A stretch of 64,000 nucleotides of DNA from Rehmannia glutinosa (lineage: Eukaryota; Streptophyta; Magnoliopsida; Lamiales; Orobanchaceae). Positions 1 to 11,806 of the stretch are shown piece after piece. Location: NCBI GenBank assembly GCA_016081115.2, contig CM071930.1:27171641-27235640 (forward strand), given 5' to 3'. How positions within the stretch are numbered: position 1 is the first letter of the stretch; each line of letters begins with the position of its first letter. The translations under genes and the position numbers were made by a program. The notes under the pieces are model-generated. The model searched no databases. It was not told the DNA's origin and saw only the letters and a list, made by a program, of their open reading frames with translations.

Positions 1-766
1 TAAGATCGGACAGAGAGGAACCGAGTTTGTCAATGGGATAATAACTCGATTGTATTGAAAATGGCATTGTTCATGAACTATCTCTGCGCAAGGACTCCAC
101 AAATGCAGAATGGAGTTGCGAGAAAGAAGGAATAGAACTCTCAAAGAAGCAAAAAGGACCATGTTAGGTGAAGCGGGGTTACCAAAAAGATTTTGGGTCA
201 AGAAATAAACACAAAGATGCTACACTCAAAATAGATGCATGATAAAAGACAAAATGACAAAGACTCCTTATGAGATTTGGACAGGGAGAAAACCTAATGT
301 TGCATATTTTAGAATATTTGGATGTAAATACTTCATCCATAACAATGGCAAAGATAATCTAAAGGCGTTTGATGCTAAAGCTGATGAAGGTATCTTCTTG
401 GGATACTCAGCTGAAAGCAAAGCCTACAGAGTACTCAACAAGAGAACTATGGTTATAGAGGAATCCATTCATGTGGTGTTCGATGAACCAAATGTTAATG
501 GAGAAGACATTGAAGAATCAACTGATAAGCTAAATCAACCAACCGTGCAGAAGAATCCCTACGCTGAAGCTGAAACTGGAATTGTAAACTCAGAAGAAGA
601 TGAGATAGCTGAGTCTCAAAAACAACTGGAAAATTTGCAGCTAAGTGATTACGAGGAGCTGATCAAAGCAACACAAATTGCAAGACGATCAATCCGGCTA
701 ACTTACTCCAACTTTGATATAAGATGGCCGAGAGACCATCCACCGAACTTGTCATTGGAGATATAA
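1..766 (+). pseudogene. Integrase C-terminal part of element A
   Basis: This is the end of the integrase core and its C-terminal region. The start corresponds to the segment around the second catalytic aspartate (compare the SDRG motif of element B), but here it is out of frame with several stops before position 239. From 239 to 766 one frame stays open and codes for the copia integrase tail, with TPYEIWTGRKPNV, a FGCK motif and GIFLGYSAESKAYRV. It ends in an acidic linker leading to reverse transcriptase. The early stops and frameshifts relative to B mean no functional integrase can be made. The segment is truncated by the window edge. Confidence 0.85.
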
Positions 767-2359
767 GAGAAGGTGTCAAACAAGATCCAGAACTCAACAA
801 GAAGCTATGTTCACATGCTTCATCTCACAAATAGAGCCCAAAGATGTGTCACAAGCATTAGATGACACACATTGGATTCAAGCTATGCAAGAAAAACTGA
901 ATCAGTTTGAAAGAAATAAAGTGTGGGAATTAGTTCAAAGACCCACCCATCAAAATGTTATTGGCACTAAATGGGTGTTCAGAAATAAGATGAACGAGAA
1001 AGGTTCTGTGGTAAGAAACAAAGCAAGATTAGTAGCCAAAGGATATTGCCAAGAAGAAGGGATAGATTTTGATGAAACATTTGCCCCTGTAGCAATATTG
1101 GAAGCTATAAGGATGTTTCTTGCCTATGCAGCTCACAAGAATTTTACTGTATATCAGATGGATGTAGAAAGCGCATTCCTAAATGGTTTATTGGAAGAAG
1201 TGTATGTTGAACAACCTCCAGGATTTGAGCAGAAGACTCTTGGAGATAAGGTATATAAACTCAAGAAAGCTCTATATGGATTGAAACAGGCACCCAGAGC
1301 ATGGTATGATACTTTGTCACAATTCCTAACTGAGAATGGATTCACAAAAGGAAAAGTAGATAGAACACTTTTCAGAATTCAAGACAAGAAGAGTACACTA
1401 CTTGTTCAAATATATGTGGATGACATCATTTTTGGATCCACAAACAAAGAGTTGTGTGATAAATTCTCAAACCTCATGCAAAGCAAGTTCGAAATGAGCA
1501 TGATGGGAAAGCTGACATTCTTCCTTGGACTCCAAGTGAAACAACTGAAGGATGGAACCTTCATAAGTCAAATAAAATACACCAGAGATTTAATGAAAAC
1601 ATTTGGTATGGAAGAGAAGTCTTCACGTGAAAATACCAATGAATACATCGATCAAAATGAACATGGATGCGGATGGCAAGTCTCAGAGATCAAACAAGAT
1701 CTGAGCACTTATTGGATCATTGCTCTATCTCACAAAGAAAGCGAGGCGGACATCACCTTTGTTGTAGGTGTATGTGCAAGATTTCAATCTGCTCCAAAAG
1801 AGAGCCATATGACAGCAACTAAGAGGATCTTGAGATACTTGAAAGGAAGCCAAGAAGTTGGCTTATGGTATCCAAAGGAAGGTGGATTCAAGCTAATTGG
1901 CTATTCAGACTCTGACTATGCTAGATGCGAGTTGATCGAAAAAGCACCTCGAGGCACATGTCAAATGCTTGGAAACAAAGCTAATTTCTGGTTTAGCAAG
2001 AAGCAAAATTCAATAGCCACCTCTACAAACAAAGCGAGAATACATAGGCTGGCAAACCATTGTTGTGCTCAAGTCCTATGGATGAGACAAAGAAATGAGA
2101 GACTATGAAGAAGTTGAAGAAAAGGAAATTCCAATCATGTGTGATAACACAAGTGCAATTGCAATCACTCAAAATCTGTGTTGCACTCAAGAACAAAGCA
2201 TATCGATGTCGGATATCACTTCATAAGAGATCATGTTGAAAAGAAGGACATTACCTTGAGTATATTTCAACCGATAAACAATTAGGCGACATATTCACAA
2301 AACCATTATGTGAGTCAAGATTTGAAGAACTCAAGCATGAGTTAGGATTAATTGAGTGA
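767..2359 (+). pseudogene. Reverse transcriptase and RNase H of element A
   Basis: This is a copia-type reverse transcriptase that would copy element RNA into cDNA. It has the entry motif ELNQFERNKVWELV, DETFAPVA, the QMDVESAFLNG core, YGLKQAPRAWYD, and an intact IYVDDIIFG active site near 1,412-1,440. After about 1,620 the frame is disrupted: the segment that in B reads as the RT-RNase H connection is scrambled. In the RNase H part the first acidic motif YSDSDYA remains, but the region equivalent to STAEAEYIA in B reads STNKARIHR, so the catalytic glutamate is lost. A frame break near 2,108 separates the final stretch, which ends with the TGA at 2,357-2,359. Confidence 0.9.
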
Positions 2360-2906
2360 GTGACACACTGGAAGAATCAAAGAAAAGAAATGAAACACAA
2401 AAAGGAAAAAAGAGCTAAACTCTCAAATCAACTAAGTAAATCACCAGATCGGAAAGACAATATACTGAGTCGGTGACAAATGAGTCACTAAGAGAACTAT
2501 GAGAAGAAGAGTTAAATCAGCTGAGGGAAAAGCTGAGTCATTTATCAGCAAAGTGACAAAAATGCAGTCGTTTTTACTAAGCGGGAATGTTTTTAAGAAT
2601 TACGTCGGCATAATTATGTCGTGTATAGGCAAACGTTGCACACCAAGCTTATGATTGGATATAAATGCTGCCGCATTAAATACGAGACATTAAATGCTAA
2701 ATCGGCGTGCAAAATCTAAGCCGTTGATTTTGATCACATTTCAAAAACCACCCGCACGTCCTTTCATAAACCATACTTAAACTTTTTTGTTTCTCTCTCA
2801 TATTACCAAAACTGTTCATTTCTCTCAGAAGCAAAGGCAAAACTCTCTCAAAACCTTATCTATCTTCAAATCAACTTCTAAGTTTCCTTCGGTGAAATCC
2901 AGAAAA
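2360..2906 (+). promoter_or_regulatory. Spacer between pol and post-pol ORF, possible internal promoter/leader
   Basis: No coding sequence is evident. The second half aligns by eye with the same interval of element B, including the GATTGGATATAAATGCTG segment. It finishes in a pyrimidine-rich leader with CTCTCT tracts just before the ATG of the additional ORF. In B the equivalent interval holds a clear TATA box. A promoter or subgenomic leader for the extra ORF is an inference. Confidence 0.4.
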
Positions 2907-5900
2907 ATGGCATAAACCTATGATTTTGTAAAGCTAGGAAAGCAAATCCACACAGGGTCTACTGTAGATTTCGAGGGCATGGTCAAACAGGGGTCCGATG
3001 ACTCCCTCATAAAGAAGATCACTGAAAAGCTCGAAACGTCCGGGCTAAAACCATTCCTAATGATGGAGTTCTCAATGACCTATGTGGAGGAGGTCGCACA
3101 GTTCTACGTGAACACTGAGATTCACGATGAGGGGATCAAATCCTCTGTTCACGGAAAGGAGTTCATCATCTCGCCAAAGATTTGGCGAACACACGCTCAC
3201 TACCGGGAAGGAGCATCGAAATCAATGAAGCCGATGTAGACCGGCCGCTTGGAGGAAGTAGCCAAGTCCGACTATCTTTGACAAAATAGTCTACACACCA
3301 ACAAGAGGTCTGCCAAGGAGGACTACCACAAACTATTGGATATAGTTGCCAAATGCATAGACATAAAATTTGGCGGCTTTGACCAACTCAAAAAGCAAAG
3401 TTGATCGTAATGGCTGCGATCATTGAAGAAAGGAAAATAAATCTGGCCGAGTTTGTCTACAGCAGACTCGCGAGAATGTAGGAACAAATCCTTCAAGGAG
3501 AATGGTACATTTGGAGGATCCCCGGGATATGGTCCGTGATCGGTCGATGATGGAGGTCAAAGGAGTCCCTCTTAGACATGGAAAAGCGTTCCATGTAAAC
3601 AAGAAGAGGATGTTCGATCAAACCTCTCTCGCGCACGAAGAGAGCCTACGCCAAGAGAGCGACACGAGTGAGGGGGAATCACCGACCACAAGATACAAAT
3701 GTCTCCTCTCCACCAAAGAAGAAGGCTACCCCTGCAAATTTGCTAAGAAGATCACTGCTCCCAAAAAAGAAAAACAAATCTGCTCCTGCCCGCCCGCAGT
3801 CGAGTCACCGCCCCTGCAGGCCGTGTCTCCCGCCCTCAAAGAAAGAGCGGTCGAGAAGGACTCTCAAATACCTTCTCCGATCGTCAAAAAGAGGAGAACT
3901 AATAAGCCAAGACGGCCAGCTCCTCGGGAAGAAAACATCAAAGCACCCCCCGCCCAAGACTCAAAGAAACTCTCTCCGAACTAGAAATCCCTCTGCGTAC
4001 GAACTAAGAGACGAAGAAGAATCATCAAGCGCTCCGAGCTTGAGAAACCGGCCGAGTCGCCACTCACCAAGCAGAAGCGAGATCTGGAGAATGCTTTGAG
4101 AAGTAGAGTCTCCGATATTATTGATGAAACAACTAAGTCTGTTGAAGGCGATCAGCGTGAGGCAAGGCAAGAGACACAAATGAGTTCGCATGACAGTGAC
4201 ACGACACCGAAAGAAGGCGAGAAAGCGCACTCGCTGTTGTGAGGATCGTATACCCTCCCCGCAAAGGCACGCAATGATAGTATGGAGCACCAAAGCTTGC
4301 TACCTTCTATCCCCGAGCACGAGGGACACAAGAAGAAGAAGCGATAGAGATGATAGTGATGTGATGATCCTATCCCCACCTTATCCAGACATCCAAAATC
4401 GTCTGCGAGAGTGGAGGAAGTGGAAATTGAGTCGATCAAGGGAACAGTTCCAACGACCTGAATTTATAGAAAAGGAAGAGGAACTGGCACGAACTTTCTT
4501 GGGTCGACCACCGTGATCTCAAAGATCGGATGAAGAAAATCGCAAAGATATCTTGCGATCTTCAAGGACAAGGAGAAGGAGAGACAGGCGGAAGGAAGGC
4601 GAGGAACGTGAGAAGGCCAAAGATCACCGCCTATCACCGCACCACGAACACACACATCATCTCCTTGATGTCTTATCGGACAGTGATGAGGATCTGGACC
4701 CTGCTGCCGCCACAGAAGAAATGCAAATGCAGCAGGCATTGCATGAATCCAGAACTTCACGAGCAAAAATTGATGGAGGGACCCGGAGAGTCCTCCAAAA
4801 CATAGCTGGAAATCGATCCAATGGGAGTGGTGCGAAAGAAACCGCCACCGTTATTCTTGCCACCACTTCCCACTCACCGGAAGAGGGAAATGGCGATAAA
4901 ACTGGGATAGTGGGGACCCCAGTCGAGCCAACCCCTATTGAAGGTGTCTTACCACCTGCCCTAATGGCTGAACACTCAGTACAAACAGTCGGGAGTTTGG
5001 AGACGAGTGACCGCATTCCAAGTCACTCAGCTAGTGCGCCACCGAGGGGGAAACTCCCCCACCGGCAGCGGCAAGGTCGGAGGATGTGCAGATGACTCCA
5101 CAACAAATCTAGGAGGCGAAGTGGAGAAGGAACAAACACAAAGTACACAACAAGTTGTCATCAACGAAGCTCGAGGCAGTTGAGACTGCTCTCGGTGAGG
5201 TGCCAATCGCTTCTAAAGGCTAATGACGCTGCGATGCGGTTGAGGCACATGAAGGAACAACCCGAGAGTTAACACTGGCGATGAAAGTGCAATCCATGGG
5301 GTTGAGACTCCAATGGATGCCACCACGAAAGACCCTCGCATACCGACACTGTCGAAAGGGATGTCCAGGCCTTGCTGCCGATTGAGACTGCAGGAGGTAA
5401 TGAAGGCCAACGGGAGGTTGAGACCTCCCGGGTAAAGAAGTCAAGTAGAGAACATCCCTCCCGCTATCATTGATCCATCGAAAAGGAGATAAGTGCACTT
5501 CATGATTCCCGGGATAATCCTGATGTAACTTTTCCGGGATCGAAAGGTGACGAAGAAGCCGAGTCATCCCCCGTGATGCATCCAAAAGACTCACCGAGGA
5601 TGTTCCAAGCACGAGCAAGCCGATCTCAAGACTACTCGTCAAACTTTCAATTTTGATGATGAGCCACCAATAGAAATCTCATCATCGTCCGATGACGCTT
5701 CGAGATAAGGCCGAGGACCATCCACTCAATTGGAGAAACCAAACCAAGACCGACGGCTGTTGAGACAGTGAGGCTCGAAAAAGTCGGGTCCACTTCACAA
5801 AAGACCCCAAATGAAACAGAGTCCATCGCGCAGCTCCCAAGCTGCAGCAGTTCGACTCAAAAGGAACTTCACGCGCACCTCTCATCATTGAACAAATCCC

Positions 5901-7554
5901 GATTGGCCATGATGATTCCTTTGTAGAATCATTTCCCTTCTCTCTCGGAGGTACCCGACCTCCCGAAGAGTCGAGAGAGAGATCTCGCGCTTCCACAGAC
6001 TGACCCTATCATTCCATCGAGATACCATTGTTTCAAATGACTATGACTTTGACGCTGCTTGGCCGTCACCGCAACGGAAGGAACAAGCTGAAGTTTGGGA
6101 GGTGTTCAAAGCATTATTTGCTTTGAAATTGAACGGATGAGAGGCACCAGGCCTCTATGGACATGAGATCGACAACAGAGATGCCAACCTTATGCGACTT
6201 GAGAGGCATAATAGTCGAATCGGGGAATGGTGGCAACAAAGAAGAAACAATGCGTGTGGAACAAGCTAGATACTTCAGGACATTGTTCAACAAGTCGTTG
6301 GTATGGCGGCGAGAATGCGATGCTAAGACGAAATTGAGAGAACACATTGAGCACATGCATGAAGCTCACATTCTTGAGATAAAGGCTGCTGCGTGAGCAA
6401 AATAAGAGTGACCTCCTGCGTGCCGGAAGAAAACATGGATAGAAAATTCAGCCTTCTCATGGCCGAGATGAAGCTAATTTCAGCGAGTCCAACGCTACTC
6501 GCTCGAATTTTGCGCCGCATACTCCGCAGCGACTCGAGGCGAACTCGGCTATCGCAGCTCGACTTCCCGCTTGCCGATATGTTTCCAGGGTTCTCTCTCC
6601 TTTGATGATGCCAAAAAGGGGAAGAGGAATACCTAAAAGCGCCAAGAGTTCGATGTTGAGAAAGAGGGAGCAACAGAAAGGAAAGACACTAAGGAAGTGT
6701 CAAAACAAAAGAAAGGAAAGTCTGTTGAGGGGAAGGATCGAAAGATGTGACCTTGATGATTGCACAAACCCCCAACAAGGTCTTGTCACAAATGATATTA
6801 TCGCAAACTCCCAGTGACTCGCCACTCCAACACTCTGCTATATCTATGGTGAAAAGAGAAAGACAATTGAAGCGAGGGATGGATGAAGTGAAAGGAAGGA
6901 TGGATGCCCGAGTTATGAATATCTTGAAACAACATGGAGGCATTCCAAAGAGACAGAGACACTTATGCCATCTCAGATGCTGGAACTGAGCCAAGATCAG
7001 TTGATGAATTTAAAACGCTCGCATCTGAAGGATACTTTGCAAACATGTCCATGGCTCAAGCTTGGGACTTGTACTGGGAAAAGGGTCTCACGCTATGTGA
7101 AGAAGGCGATAGCGGCGAGACTACCGGCAATCACTTTGCTTTGGTCACTCCGCTAGTCACTCGGTGGGAAGAAGAAGACCCCAAGATAAATACACGCCCG
7201 AGAGGGAGAGGTAGAGGAAGAAGCGATGAGTGAAGGAAGAGGCTTGGACTGGACCTCTGCCCAAAAACATTGAGTACATAGATCCATGCAAGAAAGGAGG
7301 GATCTCTCTGGTTGGTTCTTGACCAAGTAGCCAATCTGCAAGTGGCTAAAAACAATGTTGAGTATGTGAAAAGAATCGAAGAAGAAAATAAAAGACAAAC
7401 TCAGCTTTGGGAGGAGAGACAAGAGAGACTAAGAAGAGATGAAGTTGCCCGGAAGGCATATGAAAAGAAAAAGAAGGCGGCTGGAGATGAGAAAAAGAGA
7501 AGAAGAGCAGAAGATGTTGAAGAAGAAGAAAGAAGGAGGCAGCGAAGGAGATGA
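2907..7554 (+). pseudogene. Additional post-pol ORF (aORF) of element A, decayed
   Basis: This is a long gene-sized region between pol and the 3' LTR, the position of the env-like or extra ORF in some Sireviruses. Its start matches the B aORF, but A has a stop at the third codon. The N-terminal part (to about 3,240) contains GSDDSLIKKI, QFYVNTEIHDEGIKSSVHG and FIISPKIW. This resembles the putative plant transposon protein domain often carried by plant retroelements (inference). The middle, about 3,500-6,900, is Pro/Ser/Arg-rich, with many short frames in all phases. The last 600 bp (6,934-7,554) is conserved with element C: a TEPRSVDEFK/AQAWDLYWEKGL segment, then a strongly charged coiled-coil tail with EEENKRQTQLWEER and a terminal RRRQRRR. 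The function is unknown. Many stops and frameshifts make it a pseudogene. Confidence 0.65.
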
Positions 7555-7814
7555 AGTGTTGTTGTCCACCCCTTCATGTATTTTACCATGTAAATACACT
7601 CTATGTAAGTCTTCTGTAATATACATTTGTAAATTCTCTAGTTTTGCGTAGACATAAATGTTTGCTCTGATACACCTTGTAAACAGTTGTGTAAAAGAAC
7701 AAGAATGTTATGATCAATAAAAGGATTGATTCTACGCATACATTCTATGTGAATGCTCTATCTGTATGTATCTTTGCTATTTACATTTTGAATGTTTTAA
7801 GTTTTGGCATCATC

Positions 7815-7828
7815 AAAAAAGGGGAAAT
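7815..7828 (+). other. Polypurine tract of element A
   Basis: An A/G-rich run (AAAAAAGGGGAAAT) lies directly before the TG of the 3' LTR. This is the usual plus-strand DNA priming site, and C has nearly the same sequence at 18,175-18,189. Confidence 0.85.
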
Positions 7829-9388
7829 TGTTGGGAAATTTATTGTTTAGATTTTGATGAATGCCATGTAAAACTTAGAATAGGAAGTTGACACCCCATT
7901 TTTTGCTGTAAACTGTATTGTAATAAATAGGGTTGGTCAAGCTGAGTTAAGTCAGCTATGACTAAACATGCAACAAGACAACCGAAGATTAGAAGGAAGA
8001 CTCCGCTGCAAGACAGCTGAGTATGGCAAAGAAGAGAAGACATGGACTCGATCAAGGAACAATGAGATGCGGTGAGTGGAGTATCGATCAAGTCACTAAA
8101 CATAGCCAAGTCTCAAGTCGAAGTGACGAGAGAAGTCATCTAATGATTGGAAGTCGACTCTAAGTCACCTGGGGAAAGCAAGGAAATGCGATCAAGTCGA
8201 GATAATCGAAAGAGATCCGTTGCACGAAAATCAAGAGAATTACTTAAACAAGTAATATCTCCATGCTACCTTTCTCGAAGTGCTCGGTCCCGAAGCGTGC
8301 AAAAGGAATAAACCAATGGGAAGCACTACACCGTGTCGAACTCGAAAGTCAAGAACATTTTATACGAGGAAGTGGCAAATTCAAGGATCGCAACAAGACA
8401 AGCCAACGTCCACAAGTGACTTTCAAAAATAAGTCTATCTCTTCAACGGGCGATTTTTGAAAGATCACTATAAAAGGCCGAGGAATAACTCGACGAAAGG
8501 TTACTCAACCACAAACATTCAAGAAATTATTTGAATCAGAATCGAAATATTCTCAAATCATTCAAGATTAATCCTCAAGCCTACATTACGAAGCACATCT
8601 ATCCAACACTCACCGTGAAGGAAAGATAACTTCAATCGATTGAAGAGGAAATTATTGAAGAATCAAGGGGTCTACATTCCATGAAGGATTGTAGGAAGGT
8701 TCAAGGTCGAACCAGTCTCGAGTTTTTGGAGGGCTTCGTGATCAAATCCAAAGAGCTTGAGCAAGTGGGTTGTAGTAGCAAGGCAAATTGCCCTGCCTGA
8801 AGAAGAAGGCGAGTCGTCACGAGAAGCCACCGAGTGATCAAGGCATCTCCAGATCGAGTCCCAAAGGATCAAGTCACCGTGTGATCAAGACTTGTATCCG
8901 GACTGCTTACCACTTTGTATATGATCAATACGTAGTGGATTCCTCCGGGAGTTGGAGAAGAGAGGAGTAGAAGAATTACCCCATCTCCGAACCTCTATAA
9001 AAACTTATCGTGTCATTTACATTTCAAAGACTTTAATTCCTGCATCTTATTTGTTTAACTCTGCTGATAAATTTGCTATCCACTTGATAATTTCTAAGTA
9101 CTAAACCAATCATTAAATCATTGCTTAATCATAATTAAGGGTGTTAAGTCTTCCGCTAAAAACAAACTACCGTTGAGCTAATTCAGTCTTAACAGTTGAG
9201 TTATTCCATCAACAGCTCAGTTGAGTCTGTTGAGTGACTAACTCTACTGATTAACTAAATTGGTTGTCCACCAAGGACACAGCTGTGTAGTATTAACTCT
9301 GAACTTTAAAAAGGACTAAATCGAAAAGTTTGTAAGGTTTGTTCAACCCCCCTTCTAAACCTTACACTCACACCCCTTGGGACCTACA
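7829..9388 (+). repeat. 3' LTR of element A
   Basis: The LTR is about 1,560 bp, starts TGTTGGG and ends CCTACA. It aligns by eye along its length with the LTRs of B (reverse strand) and C. A TATA box lies at 8,469-8,476. The next bases, TATGT at 9,389-9,393, are the expected right copy of its 5-bp target duplication. Confidence 0.9.
8469..8476 (+). promoter_or_regulatory. TATA box in LTR A
   Basis: TATAAAAG in the context CACTATAAAAGG is conserved at the same place in LTRs B and C. It is the likely U3 promoter of this family. Confidence 0.65.
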
Positions 9389-9669
9389 TATGTCATTTGG
9401 TATTCCAGTGTGAGAAAGGGTTTTAGCCCAGATTTCTAAATGTTATCAGCTATCTTCTTCACAAGGGTTTCATCGGAACCCTGCTTTATCATCCTTTCAA
9501 AATCCACGGTTGATCCGGTGTGGATTTGCTTTTGGAGCTTAGTAAAATCATGTGCTGGTGCCATTTCAGAGATTTTATCGAACGAAACTTGACGAACCTT
9601 CTTTGAAGATTGGTAGGGTTTTGAGAGAAAAGATACTTGCTTTCTTGCTTTAGAAAGATGAATTCCCAT
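9389..9669 (-). pseudogene. N-terminus of aORF, element B (interrupted by A)
   Basis: The reading frame starts at 9,669 with a basic N-terminus (MGIHLSKARKQV) and passes an internal methionine (MAPAHDFTKL) equivalent to the A start. It contains GSDETLVKKIADN and then meets a stop at 9,436-9,438. Homology to A continues past the stop to 9,389, ending at the segment equivalent to FSMTYVEE in A. There it is cut by LTR A. The remaining part is expected outside the window. The function of the family is unknown. Confidence 0.75.
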
Positions 9670-10117
9670 CCTTCTCCCTCAACTCATCATTTTTATTTTT
9701 GAAGTGAGAGAAAAACGAACAAATGGGTATATAAGAGAAAACTGTTATATAAAGGACGTGTTTTTGGTTTTTGAAATATTGATCAAGATTAACGGCTCAG
9801 ATTTAGCACGTCCCATTTGCATTTAATTGCTCGCATTTAATGCGACAGCATTTATATCCAATCATATGCTTGTTGTGTAGCTTTTGACTGTACCTGTCAT
9901 TATTACGCTAACATCATCCTTAAAAACATTCACACTCATTAAAAACGACTGCGTTTTTGTCACTTAGCTCATAAATGACTCAACTTACTCCTTAACTAAC
10001 TCAGCTCTTGTTCTCTTTATTCATATAGTGACTCAGCTGTCAGCTAACTCGATACAGCTGACTTTCCAATCCTGCTGGTTCACTTGACTGATTTGTAAGA
10101 TCTGCTCTGTTTTCATC
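9670..10117 (-). promoter_or_regulatory. Spacer with putative internal promoter upstream of aORF, element B
   Basis: This non-coding interval lies between the pol stop and the aORF start. On the minus strand it contains TTATATAAC followed by a second TATATA run. Then comes a leader rich in TTCTCTC about 40-80 bp before the ATG. That is the layout of a plant pol II promoter. The same interval in A is recognisable but has lost the clear TATA. Separate transcription of the aORF is an inference. Confidence 0.45.
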
Positions 10118-11806
10118 TTATCCTGTTTCATCTCTTCTCATTGAGTCTTCTGAGTGTCGACTCAGCTCAATTAACCCTAGCTCATGCTTAAGCTCTTCAA
10201 ATCTTGATTCACATAATGGCTTTGTGAATATGTCAGCTAACTGTTTATCAGTTGAGATGTATTCCAAAGTGATGCCTTTCTTTTCAACATGATCTCTTAT
10301 GAAATGATATCTGACATCAATGTGCTTTGTTCTTGAATGCAACACAGGATTCTGAGTGATTGCAATAGCACTTGTGTTATCACACATAATTGGAATCTCT
10401 TTTTCTTCAATTTCATAATCTCTCAGTTGTTGTCTCATCCATAAGACTTGGGCACAATAGTTGCCCGCAGCTATGTACTCTGCTTCAGCTGTGGATGTGG
10501 CTATTGAGTTTTGCTTCTTGCTAAACCAGGAAACCAATCTGTTTCCAAGCATTTGACATGTACCTGAAGTACTCTTCCTGTCAACCCTACATCCAGCATA
10601 GTCAGAGTCTGAGTAGCCAATCAGCTTGAATTCACCTTCCATTGGATACCATAAGCCGACTTCCTGGCATCCCTTCAAATATCTTAGGATTCTCTTAGTT
10701 TCAGTCATGTGACTTTCCTTTGGAGCAGATTGAAATCTTGCACATACACCTACTGCAAAGGTGATGTCTGGCCTGCTTGTTGTTAGATAGAGCAGTGATC
10801 CAATGAGTGCTCTGTATCTGGTTTGATCCACAGGCTTACCATCTGCATCCATATCCATCTTGACTGATGTATTCATTGGTATTTTCACAGAAGACTTCTC
10901 TTCCATACCAAATTTCTTCATTAAAATCTCTGGTATACTTTGTTTGACTTATAAAGGTTCCATCCTTTAGATGTTTAACTTGAAGTCCTAGAAAGAATGC
11001 CAGCTCTCCCATCATGCTCATTTCAAATTTGCCTTGCATGAGGTTTGAGAACTTATCACACAGCTCTTTGTTTGTGGATCCAAAAATGATACCATCCACA
11101 TATATTTGGACAAGCAGTATACTCTCTCCATCTTGAATTACAAGAGTGTTCATCACTTTGCCTTTGGTGAATCCATTATCTGTCAGAAATTGAGATAATG
11201 TATCATACCATGCTCTAGGTGCCTGTTTCAATCCATATAGAGCTTTCTTGAGCTTGTACACCTTATCTCCAAGAGTCTTCTGCTCAAAACCTGGAGGTTG
11301 CTCAACATAGACTTCTTCTTCCAATAATCCATTTAAGAATGCACTTTTCACATCCATTTGATATACAATGAAGTTCTTGTGAGCAGCATAGGCAAGAAAC
11401 ATCCTTATTGCTTCTAATCTTGCAACAGGAGCAAATGTTTCATCAAAATCTATTCTTTCTTCTTGGCAATACCCTTTGGCTACCAATCTTGCTTTGTTTC
11501 TTACCACAGAACCTTCCTCATTCATCTTGTTTCTGAAAACCCAGTTTGTGCCAATAACATTTTGATGGGTTGGTCTTTGCACCAATTCCATTACTTTGTT
11601 TCTTTCAAACTGATTCAACTCTTCTTGCATGGCCTGAATCTAATGTGTGTCATCCAATGCTTGGGACACATCTTTTGGCTCTATTTGAGAAATAAAACAA
11701 GTGAACATAGCTTCTTGTTGAGCTCTGGATCTGGTTCTTATACCATCTCTTACACCATCTCTTACATTTCCAATAACTAGCTCTGGTGGATGGTCTCTCA
11801 GCCATC
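10118..11806 (-). pseudogene. Reverse transcriptase and RNase H of element B
   Basis: The RT covers about 11,630-10,836 and the RNase H about 10,921-10,118, in overlapping but different frames, so a frameshift separates them. RT motifs are ELNQFERNK, DETFAPVARLEAIR, QMDVKSAFLNG, PPGFEQ and YGLKQAPRAWYD. The active site reads IYVDGIIFG rather than YVDD (near 11,085-11,105), so the second catalytic aspartate is replaced by glycine. The RNase H module is well preserved, with YSDSDYAGC, STAEAEYIA, MCDNTSA, HSRTKHIDVRYHFIRD and ADIFTKPL. Just upstream of the RT a tryptophan codon has become TAG. The RT is predicted inactive. Confidence 0.92.

Larger units (their letters stand above)
1..9388 (+). 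mobile_element. Ty1/copia Sirevirus-like element A, 3' portion
   Basis: The element enters the window inside its integrase and ends at its 3' LTR. Order on the plus strand is integrase C-terminus, reverse transcriptase, RNase H, spacer, additional post-pol ORF, polypurine tract, LTR. The pol motifs and the extra ORF after pol fit the Sirevirus lineage. The right boundary abuts the aORF of element B on the opposite strand, so A appears inserted into B and its 5' half should lie left of the window. All reading frames are broken. Confidence 0.85.

Noticed and set aside
4152..7626. Many ORFs of 60-180 codons on both strands
   Set aside because: They overlap each other in all frames within the decayed aORF. 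Low-stop composition, not genes, explains them.
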